Origin: Dehalococcoidia bacterium
GTDB lineage: Bacteria; Chloroflexota; Dehalococcoidia; Tepidiformales; Tepidiformaceae
Length of the DNA: 64,000 bases
Assembly: GCA_020432045.1 (NCBI GenBank)
Contig: JAGQHB010000029.1
Location: 1-64,000 of the forward strand
Reading direction: 5' to 3'
The position numbers were made by a program, and so were the translations under genes. Shown here piece by piece: positions 42,155 through 50,529 of the stretch (positions are counted from its first letter, which is position 1; every line of letters starts with the position of its first letter). The notes beneath the pieces were generated by a model. That model searched no databases, was not told the origin of the DNA, and was given only the letters and a program-made list of their open reading frames with translations.

Positions 42155-43087
42155 ATGACCGACTCTACTGCCGTTTCCGCAAGGGACGTGGTGCACCGGT
42201 ATGGAGACCGGCTGGCGCTGGCGCACTTCGATCTCGATGTCCCGGCTGGTAGGGTATTCGGGATCCTCGGGCCAAATGGAAGCGGCAAAACGACCTTCGT
42301 GTCGCTCCTCGCGGCCATGCAGCAGCCTCAGGAGGGCACGCTCGAGGTCTTTGGGCTGCCACCATCGGCTGCACTCCGGGCACGAGTTGGAACTGTGTTC
42401 CAGGAGAACGCGCTGGACCCGCTGATGACGCCGTCCGAGCACCTCGCGCTCGCGGGACGGATGTTTGGGCTCGACCGCTCGACAGCCCGCTCCCGGGCCG
42501 CGTCGTTGCTGGACCAGTTCGGCCTGGGAGGGCGGGAACGGGAGCGTATCGGGAGTCTTTCGGGTGGCATGCGGCGGCGGCTTGAGATGACGCGGGCGCT
42601 CCTGCACAAACCGGAGTTGCTGCTGCTCGATGAACCAACAACCGGTGTCGACGCCGACGAACGCGCCTTGCTGTGGGAGCAGCTTCGCGACCAGGGGACG
42701 ACGATCATCCTCGCAACGAATGACCTCGCGGAGGCAGACCACGTCTGCGACGACGTCGCCTTTCTGCGTGAGGGGCACGTCGTGGCCGTGGGTTCGCCGG
42801 CGGCGCTGAAGGAAGGGCTGCGACGGGACTCTGTCAGGATCGGCTGGGCGGGAGACGCCCGCGCGACCGGTGACGAGCTGCGTTCGTGGTTGGGCGTGGG
42901 CACCGTTGTGGAACGCGATCGAGAAGTCATTGTGACGGTAGATGACGCGTCCAGCTTCGTACCACATCTGTTTGCGCGGTGGCCGGGTGCAATCCGTGCG
43001 GTCGCGGTGGAACCAGCATCGCTGGAGGATGCCTACTTCCATCACGTCGGCCGGCGTGGCGACGCTGCTGCCAGGGAGGACCGCTGA
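42155..43087 (+). CDS. ABC transporter ATP-binding protein
   Basis: A 310-aa ATPase with GILGPNGSGKTTFVSLLAAM (Walker A), ERIGSLSGGMRRRLEMTRAL (signature), LLLLDEPTTGVDADERALL (Walker B, D-loop) and ILATNDLAEADHVCDDVAFL (the switch position reads Asn where His is usual). About 85 C-terminal residues follow the ATPase core, as in the DrrA/NodI exporter subfamily. It supplies energy to the ABC-2 permease whose ATG overlaps its TGA. Asn in place of the H-loop His is an oddity that may lower turnover. Confidence 0.92.
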   Translation: MTDSTAVSARDVVHRYGDRLALAHFDLDVPAGRVFGILGPNGSGKTTFVSLLAAMQQPQEGTLEVFGLPPSAALRARVGTVFQENALDPLMTPSEHLALAGRMFGLDRSTARSRAASLLDQFGLGGRERERIGSLSGGMRRRLEMTRALLHKPELLLLDEPTTGVDADERALLWEQLRDQGTTIILATNDLAEADHVCDDVAFLREGHVVAVGSPAALKEGLRRDSVRIGWAGDARATGDELRSWLGVGTVVERDREVIVTVDDASSFVPHLFARWPGAIRAVAVEPASLEDAYFHHVGRRGDAAAREDR

Positions 43088-43878
43088 TGCGTGCGAACCT
43101 CACGGCCTGCCTGGCTCTCTTCGAACGGGATCTGAGCGCGATCCGCCGCAGCCGTTCGCAGGTGTATTCGTCAGTCCTTACGCCCCTGCTGCTGCTGATC
43201 TTTCTCGGTACGGGCGTTTCCCGGGGGCTCCAGCCATCATCGCTGCCGGCCGGCAACTTCACCGCGTACCTGGTGCCGGGCGTTGTCGTCATGACCGCTG
43301 TATTTGCAGCCACTTTTGCGAGCGCCTCGTACTATCGCGACCGGGACTCGGGCGTGCTCCGCATGTTGCTGTCGTCACCGGCGTCGAGCCGCACGGTACT
43401 GCTTGGAAAGAGCATGGCGGGCGTCACGCTCGGGACCGTCCAGGCGTTTGCTGTACTCGTCATCGCGGCGCCATTTGTCGATTTTGAGTGGCAGCATGGC
43501 GTATTCACGGGGCTGCTATTGTCGGTCGCGACGATCGTCCTGCTGAACCTCGTACTGGCGGGCGTGGCCCAGGCACTGGCATCCAGGATCGAGACCATGC
43601 AGGGGTTCCACCTGCTCATGAACCTCGTGCTCTTCCCGCTGCTGTTCTTTTCGGGCGCGTTCTTCCCGGTCGAGAACCTGCCCGTCTGGCTGGAGGTGCT
43701 GGCGCGGATTAACCCGCTTTCGTACGCGGTGGACGCGCTCCTCCTCGCCGCGTACGCGGATAGCAGCACCGGCTTCTTCGGGCTCACGATCGACTTCGCG
43801 GTCCTCGGCGGGCTGGCCATCGTCGTGTACGCGCTGGGGTTTGCGCGGATGCCGCGTCTCACCTGGTCCGGCAAGTAG
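43087..43878 (+). CDS. ABC-2 type transporter permease
   Basis: A 263-aa membrane protein with six predicted helices: SSVLTPLLLLIFLGTGVS, YLVPGVVVMTAVFAATFAS, LLGKSMAGVTLGTVQAFAVL, GLLLSVATIVLLNLVLAGVA, LLMNLVLFPLLFFSGAFFPV, and a last span near 235-255. LFFSGAFFPVENLPVWLEVL and NPLSYAVDALL are the ABC-2/DrrB signature. Together with the ATPase it forms an exporter for an unidentified hydrophobic compound, lipid or polysaccharide precursor. Confidence 0.9.
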   Translation: MRANLTACLALFERDLSAIRRSRSQVYSSVLTPLLLLIFLGTGVSRGLQPSSLPAGNFTAYLVPGVVVMTAVFAATFASASYYRDRDSGVLRMLLSSPASSRTVLLGKSMAGVTLGTVQAFAVLVIAAPFVDFEWQHGVFTGLLLSVATIVLLNLVLAGVAQALASRIETMQGFHLLMNLVLFPLLFFSGAFFPVENLPVWLEVLARINPLSYAVDALLLAAYADSSTGFFGLTIDFAVLGGLAIVVYALGFARMPRLTWSGK

Positions 43879-43900
43879 ACGACGGAACAACGGCCATCTC

Positions 43901-43945
43901 AAAAACACGCGAAAGCGCCCTGCCGCGCGAAAGCAAGCAGGGCGC
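43901..43945 (-). terminator. Terminator of the infC-rpmI-rplT operon
   Basis: A 9-bp perfect inverted repeat (GCGCCCTGC/GCAGGGCGC, 13-base loop) followed on the minus strand by TTTCGCGTG and a run of five T. It lies 26 bp after the rplT stop. The T-run is split, so efficiency is uncertain. Confidence 0.55.
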
Positions 43946-43971
43946 CTCCCGCATGAGTCGCGCTGTAAGCG

Positions 43972-44328
43972 CTAGACGAGCGCTGCCCTTGCCTGGTCTG
44001 CAAGCTGCCCGAACGCATCGGGCCGGGTGACCGCGAGGTCCGCCAGCTGCTTCCGATCAAGGTCGATACCGGCTCGCCTGAGGCCATTGATAAGCCGGCT
44101 GTAGGAAAGGCCATGGAGCCGGGCGGCCGCGTTGATTCGGATGATCCAGAGCTTCCGGAAGTCGCCCTTGCGGTCACGGCGGTTTTCGTAGCTGTAGCGC
44201 AGGGCGTGCAGCATGCTTTCGTTTGCACGACGGAAGATGCGATGTCGCTGCCCGCGATGGCCCTTGGTAAGGCCAAGGATCTTCTTGTGCCGGCGACGTG
44301 CGACAACGCCCCGCTTGACTCGGCTCAT
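43972..44328 (-). CDS. rplT: 50S ribosomal protein L20
   Basis: A 118-aa ribosomal protein with the standard L20 sequence: SRVKRGVVARRRHKKILGLT, KGHRGQRHRIFRRANESMLH, ALRYSYENRRDRKGDFRKLW, IIRINAAARLHGLSYSRLIN. It binds 23S rRNA early in 50S assembly and, in other bacteria, represses this operon. It is the last gene of infC-rpmI-rplT. Confidence 0.98.
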   Translation of the reverse strand: MSRVKRGVVARRRHKKILGLTKGHRGQRHRIFRRANESMLHALRYSYENRRDRKGDFRKLWIIRINAAARLHGLSYSRLINGLRRAGIDLDRKQLADLAVTRPDAFGQLADQARAALV

Positions 44329-44344
44329 GAGTGACTACCCCTCG

Positions 44345-44551
44345 TTAGCTCGGTTCCTGACCCGCAAGCAGGCGCTTGATGCGCGGAGCCACGGTCGGGG
44401 AAAGGTCCACCATCCGGCCGAAGAGGACTTTGAACGATCCTGACTTCTTACGGCGGAAGTTGTTGCGGTGACCTTGCATCCGCATGATCTTGCCACTGCC
44501 GGTTACACGGAAGCGGGCGGCCGCTCCCTTGTGCGTCTTCATCTTGGGCAT
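44345..44551 (-). CDS. rpmI: 50S ribosomal protein L35
   Basis: A 68-aa basic protein: PKMKTHKGAAARFRVTGSGK, IMRMQGHRNNFRRKKSGSFK. Length and sequence match L35. The gaps to infC (3 bp) and rplT (16 bp) show a single transcript. Confidence 0.97.
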   Translation of the reverse strand: MPKMKTHKGAAARFRVTGSGKIMRMQGHRNNFRRKKSGSFKVLFGRMVDLSPTVAPRIKRLLAGQEPS

Positions 44552-44554
44552 TGC

Positions 44555-45313
44555 TCAGTCTCCTGCCTTCGACGCCGCCGCGACGGGCGTATCCGCCTCG
44601 TCGTCGATGTCGTCGTCGTCTTCATCTTCGTCGATATCGTCGGACTCTTCGTCCTCAGACACCACCCGGGCGGCTGCTGCTGCTCGTTCAATCTCTTCGT
44701 CGTCTTCCGGCTCAGAGGCGGCGCCTTCCGCTGCAGCTGCAGCCTTGGCACGCTCAGCCGCGGCAAGCTTCTTCTTGTCTGCGACAAGGATCATCGTCAT
44801 GTGCCGGCCTTCAAGTGAGGCGTCTTTTTCGAGGATCGCGATGTCGTCGAGCGTGTGAAGCACGCGGTCGAGCAGGTTCTTGCCGATCTGCGGGTGCGTA
44901 ATCTCACGGCCGCGAAACATGACCGTGACCTTCACCTTGTCGCCCTGCTTCAGCAGCTTGGCGGCCGTGCGCGTCTTAAAGTCGATGTCGTGGTCGTCGA
45001 TCTTGGGTTTCATCCGCACTTCGCGGAGCTGGACGTTCGCCTGGTGCTTCTTTGCGTCGCGATCCTTCTTGGACTGCTCGTACTTGTAACGGCCGTAGTC
45101 CATGAGACGGGCGACGGGCGGGCTTGCCTGAGCGGCAACCTCGACCAGGTCGACTCCTGCTTCGCGGGCCATCCCGAGCGCCTCTGGCGTTCGGACGATC
45201 CCGACCTGTTTTCCATCGGCGTCAATCAGCCGGAGTTCCGGCACGCGAATGCGTTCATTGATCCGTGGTTCGGGCGGTGTGGGCTTTGGTGGCGGCTTTG
45301 GTCGTTTCCTCAA
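44555..45313 (-). CDS. infC: Translation initiation factor IF-3 with long acidic tail
   Basis: A 252-aa IF-3. Core: PRINERIRVPELRLIDADGK, EALGMAREAGVDLVEVAAQA, PPVARLMDYGRYKYEQSKK, VRMKPKIDDHDIDFKTRTAA, GDKVKVTVMFRGREITHPQI. It binds the 30S subunit and checks start codon choice. The start is TTG, in line with the rare start codons through which infC autoregulates. After residue about 190 comes an Ala-rich linker and a Glu/Asp-rich tail (EDEESDDIDEDEDDDDID) of about 60 residues, absent from most IF-3. A -10 (TATGCT, minus strand, 45344-45349) lies about 30 bp upstream. Confidence 0.95.
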   Translation of the reverse strand: MRKRPKPPPKPTPPEPRINERIRVPELRLIDADGKQVGIVRTPEALGMAREAGVDLVEVAAQASPPVARLMDYGRYKYEQSKKDRDAKKHQANVQLREVRMKPKIDDHDIDFKTRTAAKLLKQGDKVKVTVMFRGREITHPQIGKNLLDRVLHTLDDIAILEKDASLEGRHMTMILVADKKKLAAAERAKAAAAAEGAASEPEDDEEIERAAAAARVVSEDEESDDIDEDEDDDDIDDEADTPVAAASKAGD

Positions 45314-45388
45314 ACTACTTCCCAGTTAGATTCAGAGGTGTAAAGCATAGCAAATTAGAGGCGTTCGTGTATATGAACGGCCGCACCG

Positions 45389-45400
45389 TACGATAAGGAC
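45389..45400 (+). promoter_or_regulatory. Leaderless -10 element of galU
   Basis: TACGAT, six bases (AAGGAC), ATG at 45401. The spacer contains AAGGA directly against the ATG, too close for normal Shine-Dalgarno pairing. Confidence 0.55.
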
Positions 45401-46273
45401 ATGCCAGTCACCCGTGCGGTAATCCTCGCTGCCGGTCTCGGAACGCGCATGCTCCCTGCCACGAAGTCGGTCCCAAAGGAAATGCTTCCGATCGTTGACC
45501 GGCCGCTTATCCAGTACGCGGTGGAGGAGGCGGTAGAAGCGGGTATCACGGACATCATCTTTGTCGTGGCCGACGGGAAAGAATCGGTCCGCGATCACTT
45601 TTCGCTCGGCGGGCGCGTGGAACATCTGGTCAGGGCGAAGGGCGACGCGTCGTTGGACGCACTCGTGACGGAACCTGCAGGACTCGCTCGTTTCCATTAT
45701 GTGCACCAGGACGAACCACGCGGGCCGGGCCACGCCGTGCTCTGCGCGCGCGCACTGATCGAAGGCGAACCGTTTGTCCTGATGTTCCCGGATGACCTTA
45801 TCCTCGGAGCATCATGCACGGCCGAACTCGTCGCGGCCTACGGACAGTCCGGCGGCAGCATCGTCGCCGTCGAACGCGTGCCCCGGGATGAGATCCCGCA
45901 ATACGGAATCGTCGCGCCGGCGGGGGAAGGCGACCCGATCCCGCTCAAAGATCTTGTTGAGAAGCCACCCCTTGCGGAAGCGCCGTCGGACCTGGCCATC
46001 GTCGGCAGGTACGTCTTGACGCCCTCGATCCTGGACCATATCGAACGCGCACCGACGGGCAAAGGCGGCGAGAAATATGTCACCGAGGCCTTGCAGGGGC
46101 AGATTGCAGCAGGTGAGGGCGTATTCGCCTCCACCTATTCCGGCGACCGATTCGATACTGGCCGGCCAGCTGGCTACATCGCCGCATGCGTCGCGGCAGC
46201 ACTGCGGCGGCCGGACCTGGGCGAGCAGGTACGCGCTCGTGTTTCGTCAATCCTGGAAGGAGCGCCGAGATGA
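45401..46273 (+). CDS. galU: UTP-glucose-1-phosphate uridylyltransferase
   Basis: A 290-aa nucleotidyltransferase: TRAVILAAGLGTRMLPATKS (nucleotide loop), VPKEMLPIVDRPLIQYAVEE, GPGHAVLCARALIEGEPFVL, MFPDDLILG, DLVEKPPLAEAPSDLAIVGR, YSGDRFDTGRPAGYIAACVA. It makes UDP-glucose for polysaccharide and glycolipid synthesis. Length matches the GalU family. Its TGA overlaps the ATG of an uncharacterised gene, so the two are co-translated. Confidence 0.94.
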   Translation: MPVTRAVILAAGLGTRMLPATKSVPKEMLPIVDRPLIQYAVEEAVEAGITDIIFVVADGKESVRDHFSLGGRVEHLVRAKGDASLDALVTEPAGLARFHYVHQDEPRGPGHAVLCARALIEGEPFVLMFPDDLILGASCTAELVAAYGQSGGSIVAVERVPRDEIPQYGIVAPAGEGDPIPLKDLVEKPPLAEAPSDLAIVGRYVLTPSILDHIERAPTGKGGEKYVTEALQGQIAAGEGVFASTYSGDRFDTGRPAGYIAACVAAALRRPDLGEQVRARVSSILEGAPR

Positions 46274-47625
46274 GACTGCTAGTCGTGGGCTTTCCCATGC
46301 CGGAGCCGCGGATTGACAACTACAACCCGTTCAACGCGCCGAGCTTCTTCGACTACGACGCCATGGTCGTGGACCCTGCTTCGTTCACGGCGGTAACGGC
46401 TGACCTGCTCGCGGGAACGCGCGAGTTCGAAGCACAGGACGGGCGGCCAGTGCTTAACGTACCAACGAGCGCAAGTGTCGTGTCGGCGGCGGACCAGCTA
46501 CGGCGACGGGCGGATGAGACCCAGCGGCTGCTGGCGGCCGGCGGAACGGTGGTGGTCTTGGCCCGGCCGAACGCCACCCAACCGGGACTCGTCGGGTTCG
46601 AAGGATGCGACCGGTACTCGTGGCTGCCGGCACCGGCGGGGATTTCCTGGGGCCCGCCCTACCTTCGCGCGGCCGAAGGGAAGACTATCCGCATTGTCGC
46701 CGACGACCATCCGTTTGCGCCGGTGCTGCGGGACTACCGGCAGCGGATGAACTATCGCGCGGTGTTCGACGAAGCCCAGGCGGTCCTTCGTAGCGGGACC
46801 CGCGTAATCGCCCAGGGTGGGGTCGGTGCACCCGTCGCGGTGGAATTCGCCGTGGGGGGCGGGCGCGTGGTGTTCCTCCCGATCCTGCCCGACGATGGCG
46901 GGTCGATACGGGCTGAGATCGCAACTCGAATAATCACGGCGCTTGAACAGATGCGCCCGACCGCCGCGGCCGAGAACGCGCCCCACTGGGAGCGGACGGT
47001 AGCGGTCCCAGGCCTCGAACAGGTGGAGGCCGAGTTGGATGAGGCTGAGAAGGTCGTTGCTGACGCGAACGAACACCGCGCCACGGCGCAGTCGCGAGCC
47101 GATGCACTTCGCGCGCACCGGCGACTCGTCACGCGGGAGGGCGCCACGCTCACCGAGGCCGTGGCGGATGCGTTGTTGCTGCTGGGATTCCAGGTTAGCG
47201 AACGACACACTTCGGCCATCGAGGTCGAGGCCGAGGGAATGAAGGCAGTGGTCGAGTGCGAGGGCAGCCTCGGCGAAGTAGTAGAGTGGCCGTATATCCG
47301 GCTCCAACGGCGGCTGGAGGAGCGGCTATTGAAGTCGGGCGAGACGGCCCGTGGGCTGGTTGTCGTGAACGGCTTTCGAGCGAAGGCGCCCGATGACCGG
47401 CCGGTCCAGCATAGTGAGCCGCTCCGTATCGCCTGCCAGAATTACCGTTACGGGCTCCTGACCGGCGAGACACTGTTCACGCTGGCACAGCGGGCCCTTG
47501 GCGGGGCCGATGAGGCGGCGTTGTCAGGCATCCGGCGCAGGTTACTTGGTTCGAGCGGCCTTATCGAGGCCGGCATCGCGCTGGGACAGGCCGAACCGGC
47601 GGAGGACGCAGGCCCGATCTTCTGA
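46270..47625 (+). CDS. Uncharacterised protein: N-terminal alpha/beta domain, coiled coil, PD-(D/E)XK-like C-terminal domain
   Basis: A 451-aa protein coupled to galU by ATGA. Residues 1-230 form an alpha/beta region (MRLLVVGFPMPEPRIDNYNP, FFDYDAMVVDPASF, RVIAQGGVGAPVAVEFAVGG, GRVVFLPILPDDGG). Residues about 235-285 are a charged coiled coil. From about 287 the pattern LTEAVADALLLLGFQVSERH, KAVVECEGSLGEVVEWPY, GLVVVNGFRAKAPDDRPVQH resembles restriction-endonuclease-fold proteins (helix, GF-V strand, VVE-x-E strand, then vLvxNxxR). The usual ExK reads E329-C-E331, so metal catalysis may be lost or changed. No membrane segment. Function unknown. Confidence 0.68.
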   Translation: MRLLVVGFPMPEPRIDNYNPFNAPSFFDYDAMVVDPASFTAVTADLLAGTREFEAQDGRPVLNVPTSASVVSAADQLRRRADETQRLLAAGGTVVVLARPNATQPGLVGFEGCDRYSWLPAPAGISWGPPYLRAAEGKTIRIVADDHPFAPVLRDYRQRMNYRAVFDEAQAVLRSGTRVIAQGGVGAPVAVEFAVGGGRVVFLPILPDDGGSIRAEIATRIITALEQMRPTAAAENAPHWERTVAVPGLEQVEAELDEAEKVVADANEHRATAQSRADALRAHRRLVTREGATLTEAVADALLLLGFQVSERHTSAIEVEAEGMKAVVECEGSLGEVVEWPYIRLQRRLEERLLKSGETARGLVVVNGFRAKAPDDRPVQHSEPLRIACQNYRYGLLTGETLFTLAQRALGGADEAALSGIRRRLLGSSGLIEAGIALGQAEPAEDAGPIF

Positions 47626-47629
47626 GGCC

Positions 47630-47647
47630 GGCGCACCAGGGTGCGCC
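47630..47647. promoter_or_regulatory. Perfect 8-bp inverted repeat over the cupin promoter
   Basis: GGCGCACC-AG-GGTGCGCC, centred about 28 bases before the cupin ATG and 8 bp upstream of its -10. There is no T-run, so an operator is more likely than a terminator. Confidence 0.5.
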
Positions 47648-47654
47648 CATTCCG

Positions 47655-47666
47655 TAGGATAGCGCG
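47655..47666 (+). promoter_or_regulatory. Leaderless -10 element of the cupin gene
   Basis: TAGGAT, six bases (AGCGCG), ATG at 47667, with no ribosome site. Confidence 0.58.
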
Positions 47667-48056
47667 ATGGTGAAAGTAACTCGTCCGAACGAACGTGATG
47701 GCGGCACCGCGCAGACGCCCGGGATGAAGCGCGAGGCCGGCATTTCCGACAGGCTGAGCGGCTCAAACGGCCTCTGGATGGGCACGGCTGTGAACGCACC
47801 CGGCCAGAATTCGGGCGCGCACCACCACGGACCGAACGAAAGCGGCATCTACATCCTGCGCGGCCGCGTCCGCTTCCGCTGGGGCTCAAAGCTGGAGAAC
47901 GTGGTCGACACGGAACCCGGCGACTTCGTTTTCGTACCCCCGTACGAGGTGCACCTGGAAGAAAACCTGGATACCGCGGGCGAAGCTGAGCTGCTGCTCG
48001 CCCGGAACGCCCAAGAACAGGTCGTCGTGAACGTCCCTGACCCGCGGACTCCGTAG
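47667..48056 (+). CDS. Cupin domain protein
   Basis: A 129-aa single-domain cupin. The metal-binding motif 1 is SGAHHHGPNESGIYILRGR (His-His-His ... Glu), and motif 2 is EPGDFVFVPPYEVHLEEN (His). WGSKLENVVDTEPGD sits between. Enzyme, isomerase and sensor cupins look alike at this level. It has its own promoter with an inverted repeat over it, hence regulated expression is likely. Confidence 0.87.
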   Translation: MVKVTRPNERDGGTAQTPGMKREAGISDRLSGSNGLWMGTAVNAPGQNSGAHHHGPNESGIYILRGRVRFRWGSKLENVVDTEPGDFVFVPPYEVHLEENLDTAGEAELLLARNAQEQVVVNVPDPRTP

Positions 48057-48258
48057 GGACACTCGCGAGCACTCGCAACGGAACCGCGACAGCGCATTGC
48101 ATCGACGGACCCGGACCACGATGACGCCGTTCTGCTTGGCGGGCAGCAACTCTATTGCTGGGTATCACCACGGTTTGCGCACCCGAACATCGTCCCAGCT
48201 TCGCCACGGCGGCCGGTGACAACGTCGTGCGACCTTTACGTGATGGCTCCGGTAGCGG

Positions 48259-48501
48259 TTAGCTTGCTCCGGGGAAGGTCACGCAGGTCGTCGTGCTTTC
48301 GATGCCCTCAACTGCGCGGATATGCCGGCTGATGACCGACGGGACCTCGCTGAGGTTCGCGACATCGACAACAGCAACGATGTCGTACGGGCCCATGACC
48401 TGGTGCACCTCACTGATGCCATCCACGTTCGAGAGTCTTTCAAAAACCTCGATGGTCTTCGCCGGATCAACGACGATCAGGACAAATGCTTTGACGGACA
48501 T
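48259..48501 (-). CDS. Stand-alone Lrp/AsnC ligand-binding (RAM) domain protein
   Basis: An 80-aa protein made only of the Lrp effector domain: VKAFVLIVVDPAKTIEVFER, GISEVHQVMGPYDIVAVVDV, EVPSVISRHIRAVEGIEST, TTCVTF. There is no DNA-binding helix-turn-helix. Such SMLRP proteins bind small ligands, mostly amino acids, and may modulate other regulators. GGGAGG lies about 10 bases before the ATG. The 200 bp between it and the cupin gene show nothing recognisable. Confidence 0.88.
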   Translation of the reverse strand: MSVKAFVLIVVDPAKTIEVFERLSNVDGISEVHQVMGPYDIVAVVDVANLSEVPSVISRHIRAVEGIESTTTCVTFPGAS

Positions 48502-48597
48502 GTGCGACGAACCTCCCTGCGGCCACTGCCACTACGATAGAGGGAGCATAGGGCCGTAACGTTTCGTGCGCGTTTCGCGAGGCGGAGTGAGGCCATC

Positions 48598-50424
48598 CTA
48601 GTCATCGCGGAGCTTGAGAACGGCCATGAACGCTTCCTGCGGGATTTCGACGTTGCCGACCATCTTCATCCGCTTCTTGCCTTCGGCCTGCTTCTCCAGG
48701 AGCTTTCGCTTTCGCGTGATATCGCCGCCGTAGCACTTCGCAAGCACGTTTTTGCGGACGGCGCGGATCGTCTCGCGGGCTATGACTCGACCTCCGACCG
48801 CAGCCTGAATCGGCACATCGAACATCTGCCTTGGGATCAGCTCGCGGAGCTTGGAAACGAGCACGCGGCCTTCGCGGGATGCGTTGCCGCTGTAGGTGAT
48901 CAGCGAGAGTGCATCGACCGCCTGACCGTTGACAAGGACGTCGACCTTCACGAGGTTGGCAGCACGATATTCGAGCAGGTGGTAGTCGAGGCTGGCATAG
49001 CCGCTGGTGGAGCCTTTGAGCTGGTCGTAAAAGTTGACGAGGATCTCGCCCATCGGGATTTCGTATTCGAGGAGGACACGGGCCTCGCCCTGTGCCATTT
49101 CGCTTTCGGGTTCCAGGTACTCCATGCGCATGAACTGGCCGCGGCGCGTGGTCACGAGTTCCATCACCTGGCCGATGTAACGGCTCGGCGTAATGACGTC
49201 GATTTTTGCCCACGGCTCCAGGATCTCGCCGATGCGCGAGGGGTCGGGGAGCTGCGAGGGGTTGTCGATCGCCGCCTCTTCACCGGTGGTGAGGATAACG
49301 CGGTACTCGACGCTCGGAGCGGTGGTAAGCAACGAAAGGCCGTACTCTCGTTCAAGGCGCTCGGAGACGATCTCCAGGTGGAGCAACCCAAGGAAGCCAC
49401 AGCGGAACCCGAACCCGAGGGCGGCTGAGGATTCCGGTTCGTAGACGAGTGACGCGTCGTTGAGCGCAAGCCGGGAAAGCGCTTCGCGGAGGTCCTGGTA
49501 CTCGTCTGAGTCCGTGGGGTAGATGCCGGCAAATACCATAGGCTTGACCGCTCGATAGCCGGGGAGCGCCTCGGAAGCAGCATGTGCCGCGAGCGTGATG
49601 GTGTCGCCGACGCGGCACTCGGCGACGTCTTTCAGGCCGGTCGCGACGTAGCCAACCTCACCGCAGTGAAGCATGGGAAGGGGCCGCATCACGGGCATGA
49701 AGGCGCCAAATTCAAGCGGGTCGAAGGTTACATCCGTCTGCATCAGCTTAAGTGGGTCGCGGCCCTTGAGTTCGCCGTTAAAGACGCGGACGTACGCGAG
49801 TACGCCCTTATACGCGTCGTACTTTGAATCGAAGATCAGGGCCTGTACGGGTGCATCCGGGTTCCCTTTCGGAGGCGGGATTCGCCCTGCGATAGCCGAG
49901 AGGATCTCGTCGACGCCTTTGCCTTCCTTTGCACTCGCGAGGATGATCTCGTCCTGGGAGAACCCGACCACGCGCTCCAACTCCTGTGCGACGCGCAGTG
50001 GTTCGGCGTGGGGAAGGTCGATCTTGTTGAGCACGGGGATGAGCGTGAGATCCTGGTTCATCGCGAGGTAGACGTTGGCGAGTGTCTGGGCCTCTATCCC
50101 CTGCGATGCATCGACCACGAGCAGCGCGCCTTCACAGGCCGCGAGGCTGCGGGAGACCTCGTAGGCGAAGTCCACATGGCCCGGTGTATCGATAAGGTTG
50201 AATTCGAACTCTTCACCATCGGGCGCAACATACTTCATCCGCGCTGCGGCAGCCTTGATGGTGATGCCCTTTTCGCGTTCGAGGTCCATCGAGTCAAGGA
50301 CCTGCTCGGCCATTTGGCGGTGGCTGAGCGTCCCGGTGCGTTCCAGCAAGCGGTCGGCGAGCGTCGACTTCCCGTGATCGATATGGGCAATGATGCAGAA
50401 ATTGCGGATCTTGGACTGGTCCAC
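48598..50424 (-). CDS. lepA: Elongation factor 4 (LepA)
   Basis: A 608-aa translational GTPase. G1 is [19 protein letters not shown], then [13 protein letters not shown] (G2), [16 protein letters not shown] (G3), [11 protein letters not shown] (G4) and the LepA C-terminal domain ending [20 protein letters not shown] and [20 protein letters not shown]. It back-translocates or rescues stalled ribosomes. The start is a GTG that lies six bases after TACACT on the minus strand, so the mRNA is probably leaderless. Confidence 0.97.
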   Translation of the reverse strand: MDQSKIRNFCIIAHIDHGKSTLADRLLERTGTLSHRQMAEQVLDSMDLEREKGITIKAAAARMKYVAPDGEEFEFNLIDTPGHVDFAYEVSRSLAACEGALLVVDASQGIEAQTLANVYLAMNQDLTLIPVLNKIDLPHAEPLRVAQELERVVGFSQDEIILASAKEGKGVDEILSAIAGRIPPPKGNPDAPVQALIFDSKYDAYKGVLAYVRVFNGELKGRDPLKLMQTDVTFDPLEFGAFMPVMRPLPMLHCGEVGYVATGLKDVAECRVGDTITLAAHAASEALPGYRAVKPMVFAGIYPTDSDEYQDLREALSRLALNDASLVYEPESSAALGFGFRCGFLGLLHLEIVSERLEREYGLSLLTTAPSVEYRVILTTGEEAAIDNPSQLPDPSRIGEILEPWAKIDVITPSRYIGQVMELVTTRRGQFMRMEYLEPESEMAQGEARVLLEYEIPMGEILVNFYDQLKGSTSGYASLDYHLLEYRAANLVKVDVLVNGQAVDALSLITYSGNASREGRVLVSKLRELIPRQMFDVPIQAAVGGRVIARETIRAVRKNVLAKCYGGDITRKRKLLEKQAEGKKRMKMVGNVEIPQEAFMAVLKLRDD

Positions 50425-50436
50425 GAACTGAGTGTA
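50425..50436 (-). promoter_or_regulatory. Leaderless -10 element of lepA
   Basis: On the minus strand TACACT (50436-50431), six bases (CAGTTC), GTG at 50424. No ribosome site is present. Confidence 0.55.
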
Positions 50437-50468
50437 GAGCCTCGGCGGCTACGATCCGGGCGATTTCC

Positions 50469-50496
50469 TTGCGACCATCCCCGTACCCTGTAGGAT
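50469..50496 (+). promoter_or_regulatory. Promoter of the crotonyl-CoA reductase gene
   Basis: TTGCGA, 16-bp spacer, TAGGAT, about 27 bases before a GGAGG site and 34 bases before the ATG. This is a conventional leadered promoter, in contrast to the leaderless ones. Confidence 0.5.
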
Positions 50497-50529
50497 CCAT
50501 GCACTTCACCCCGAGGCGCGGAGGCCGAG

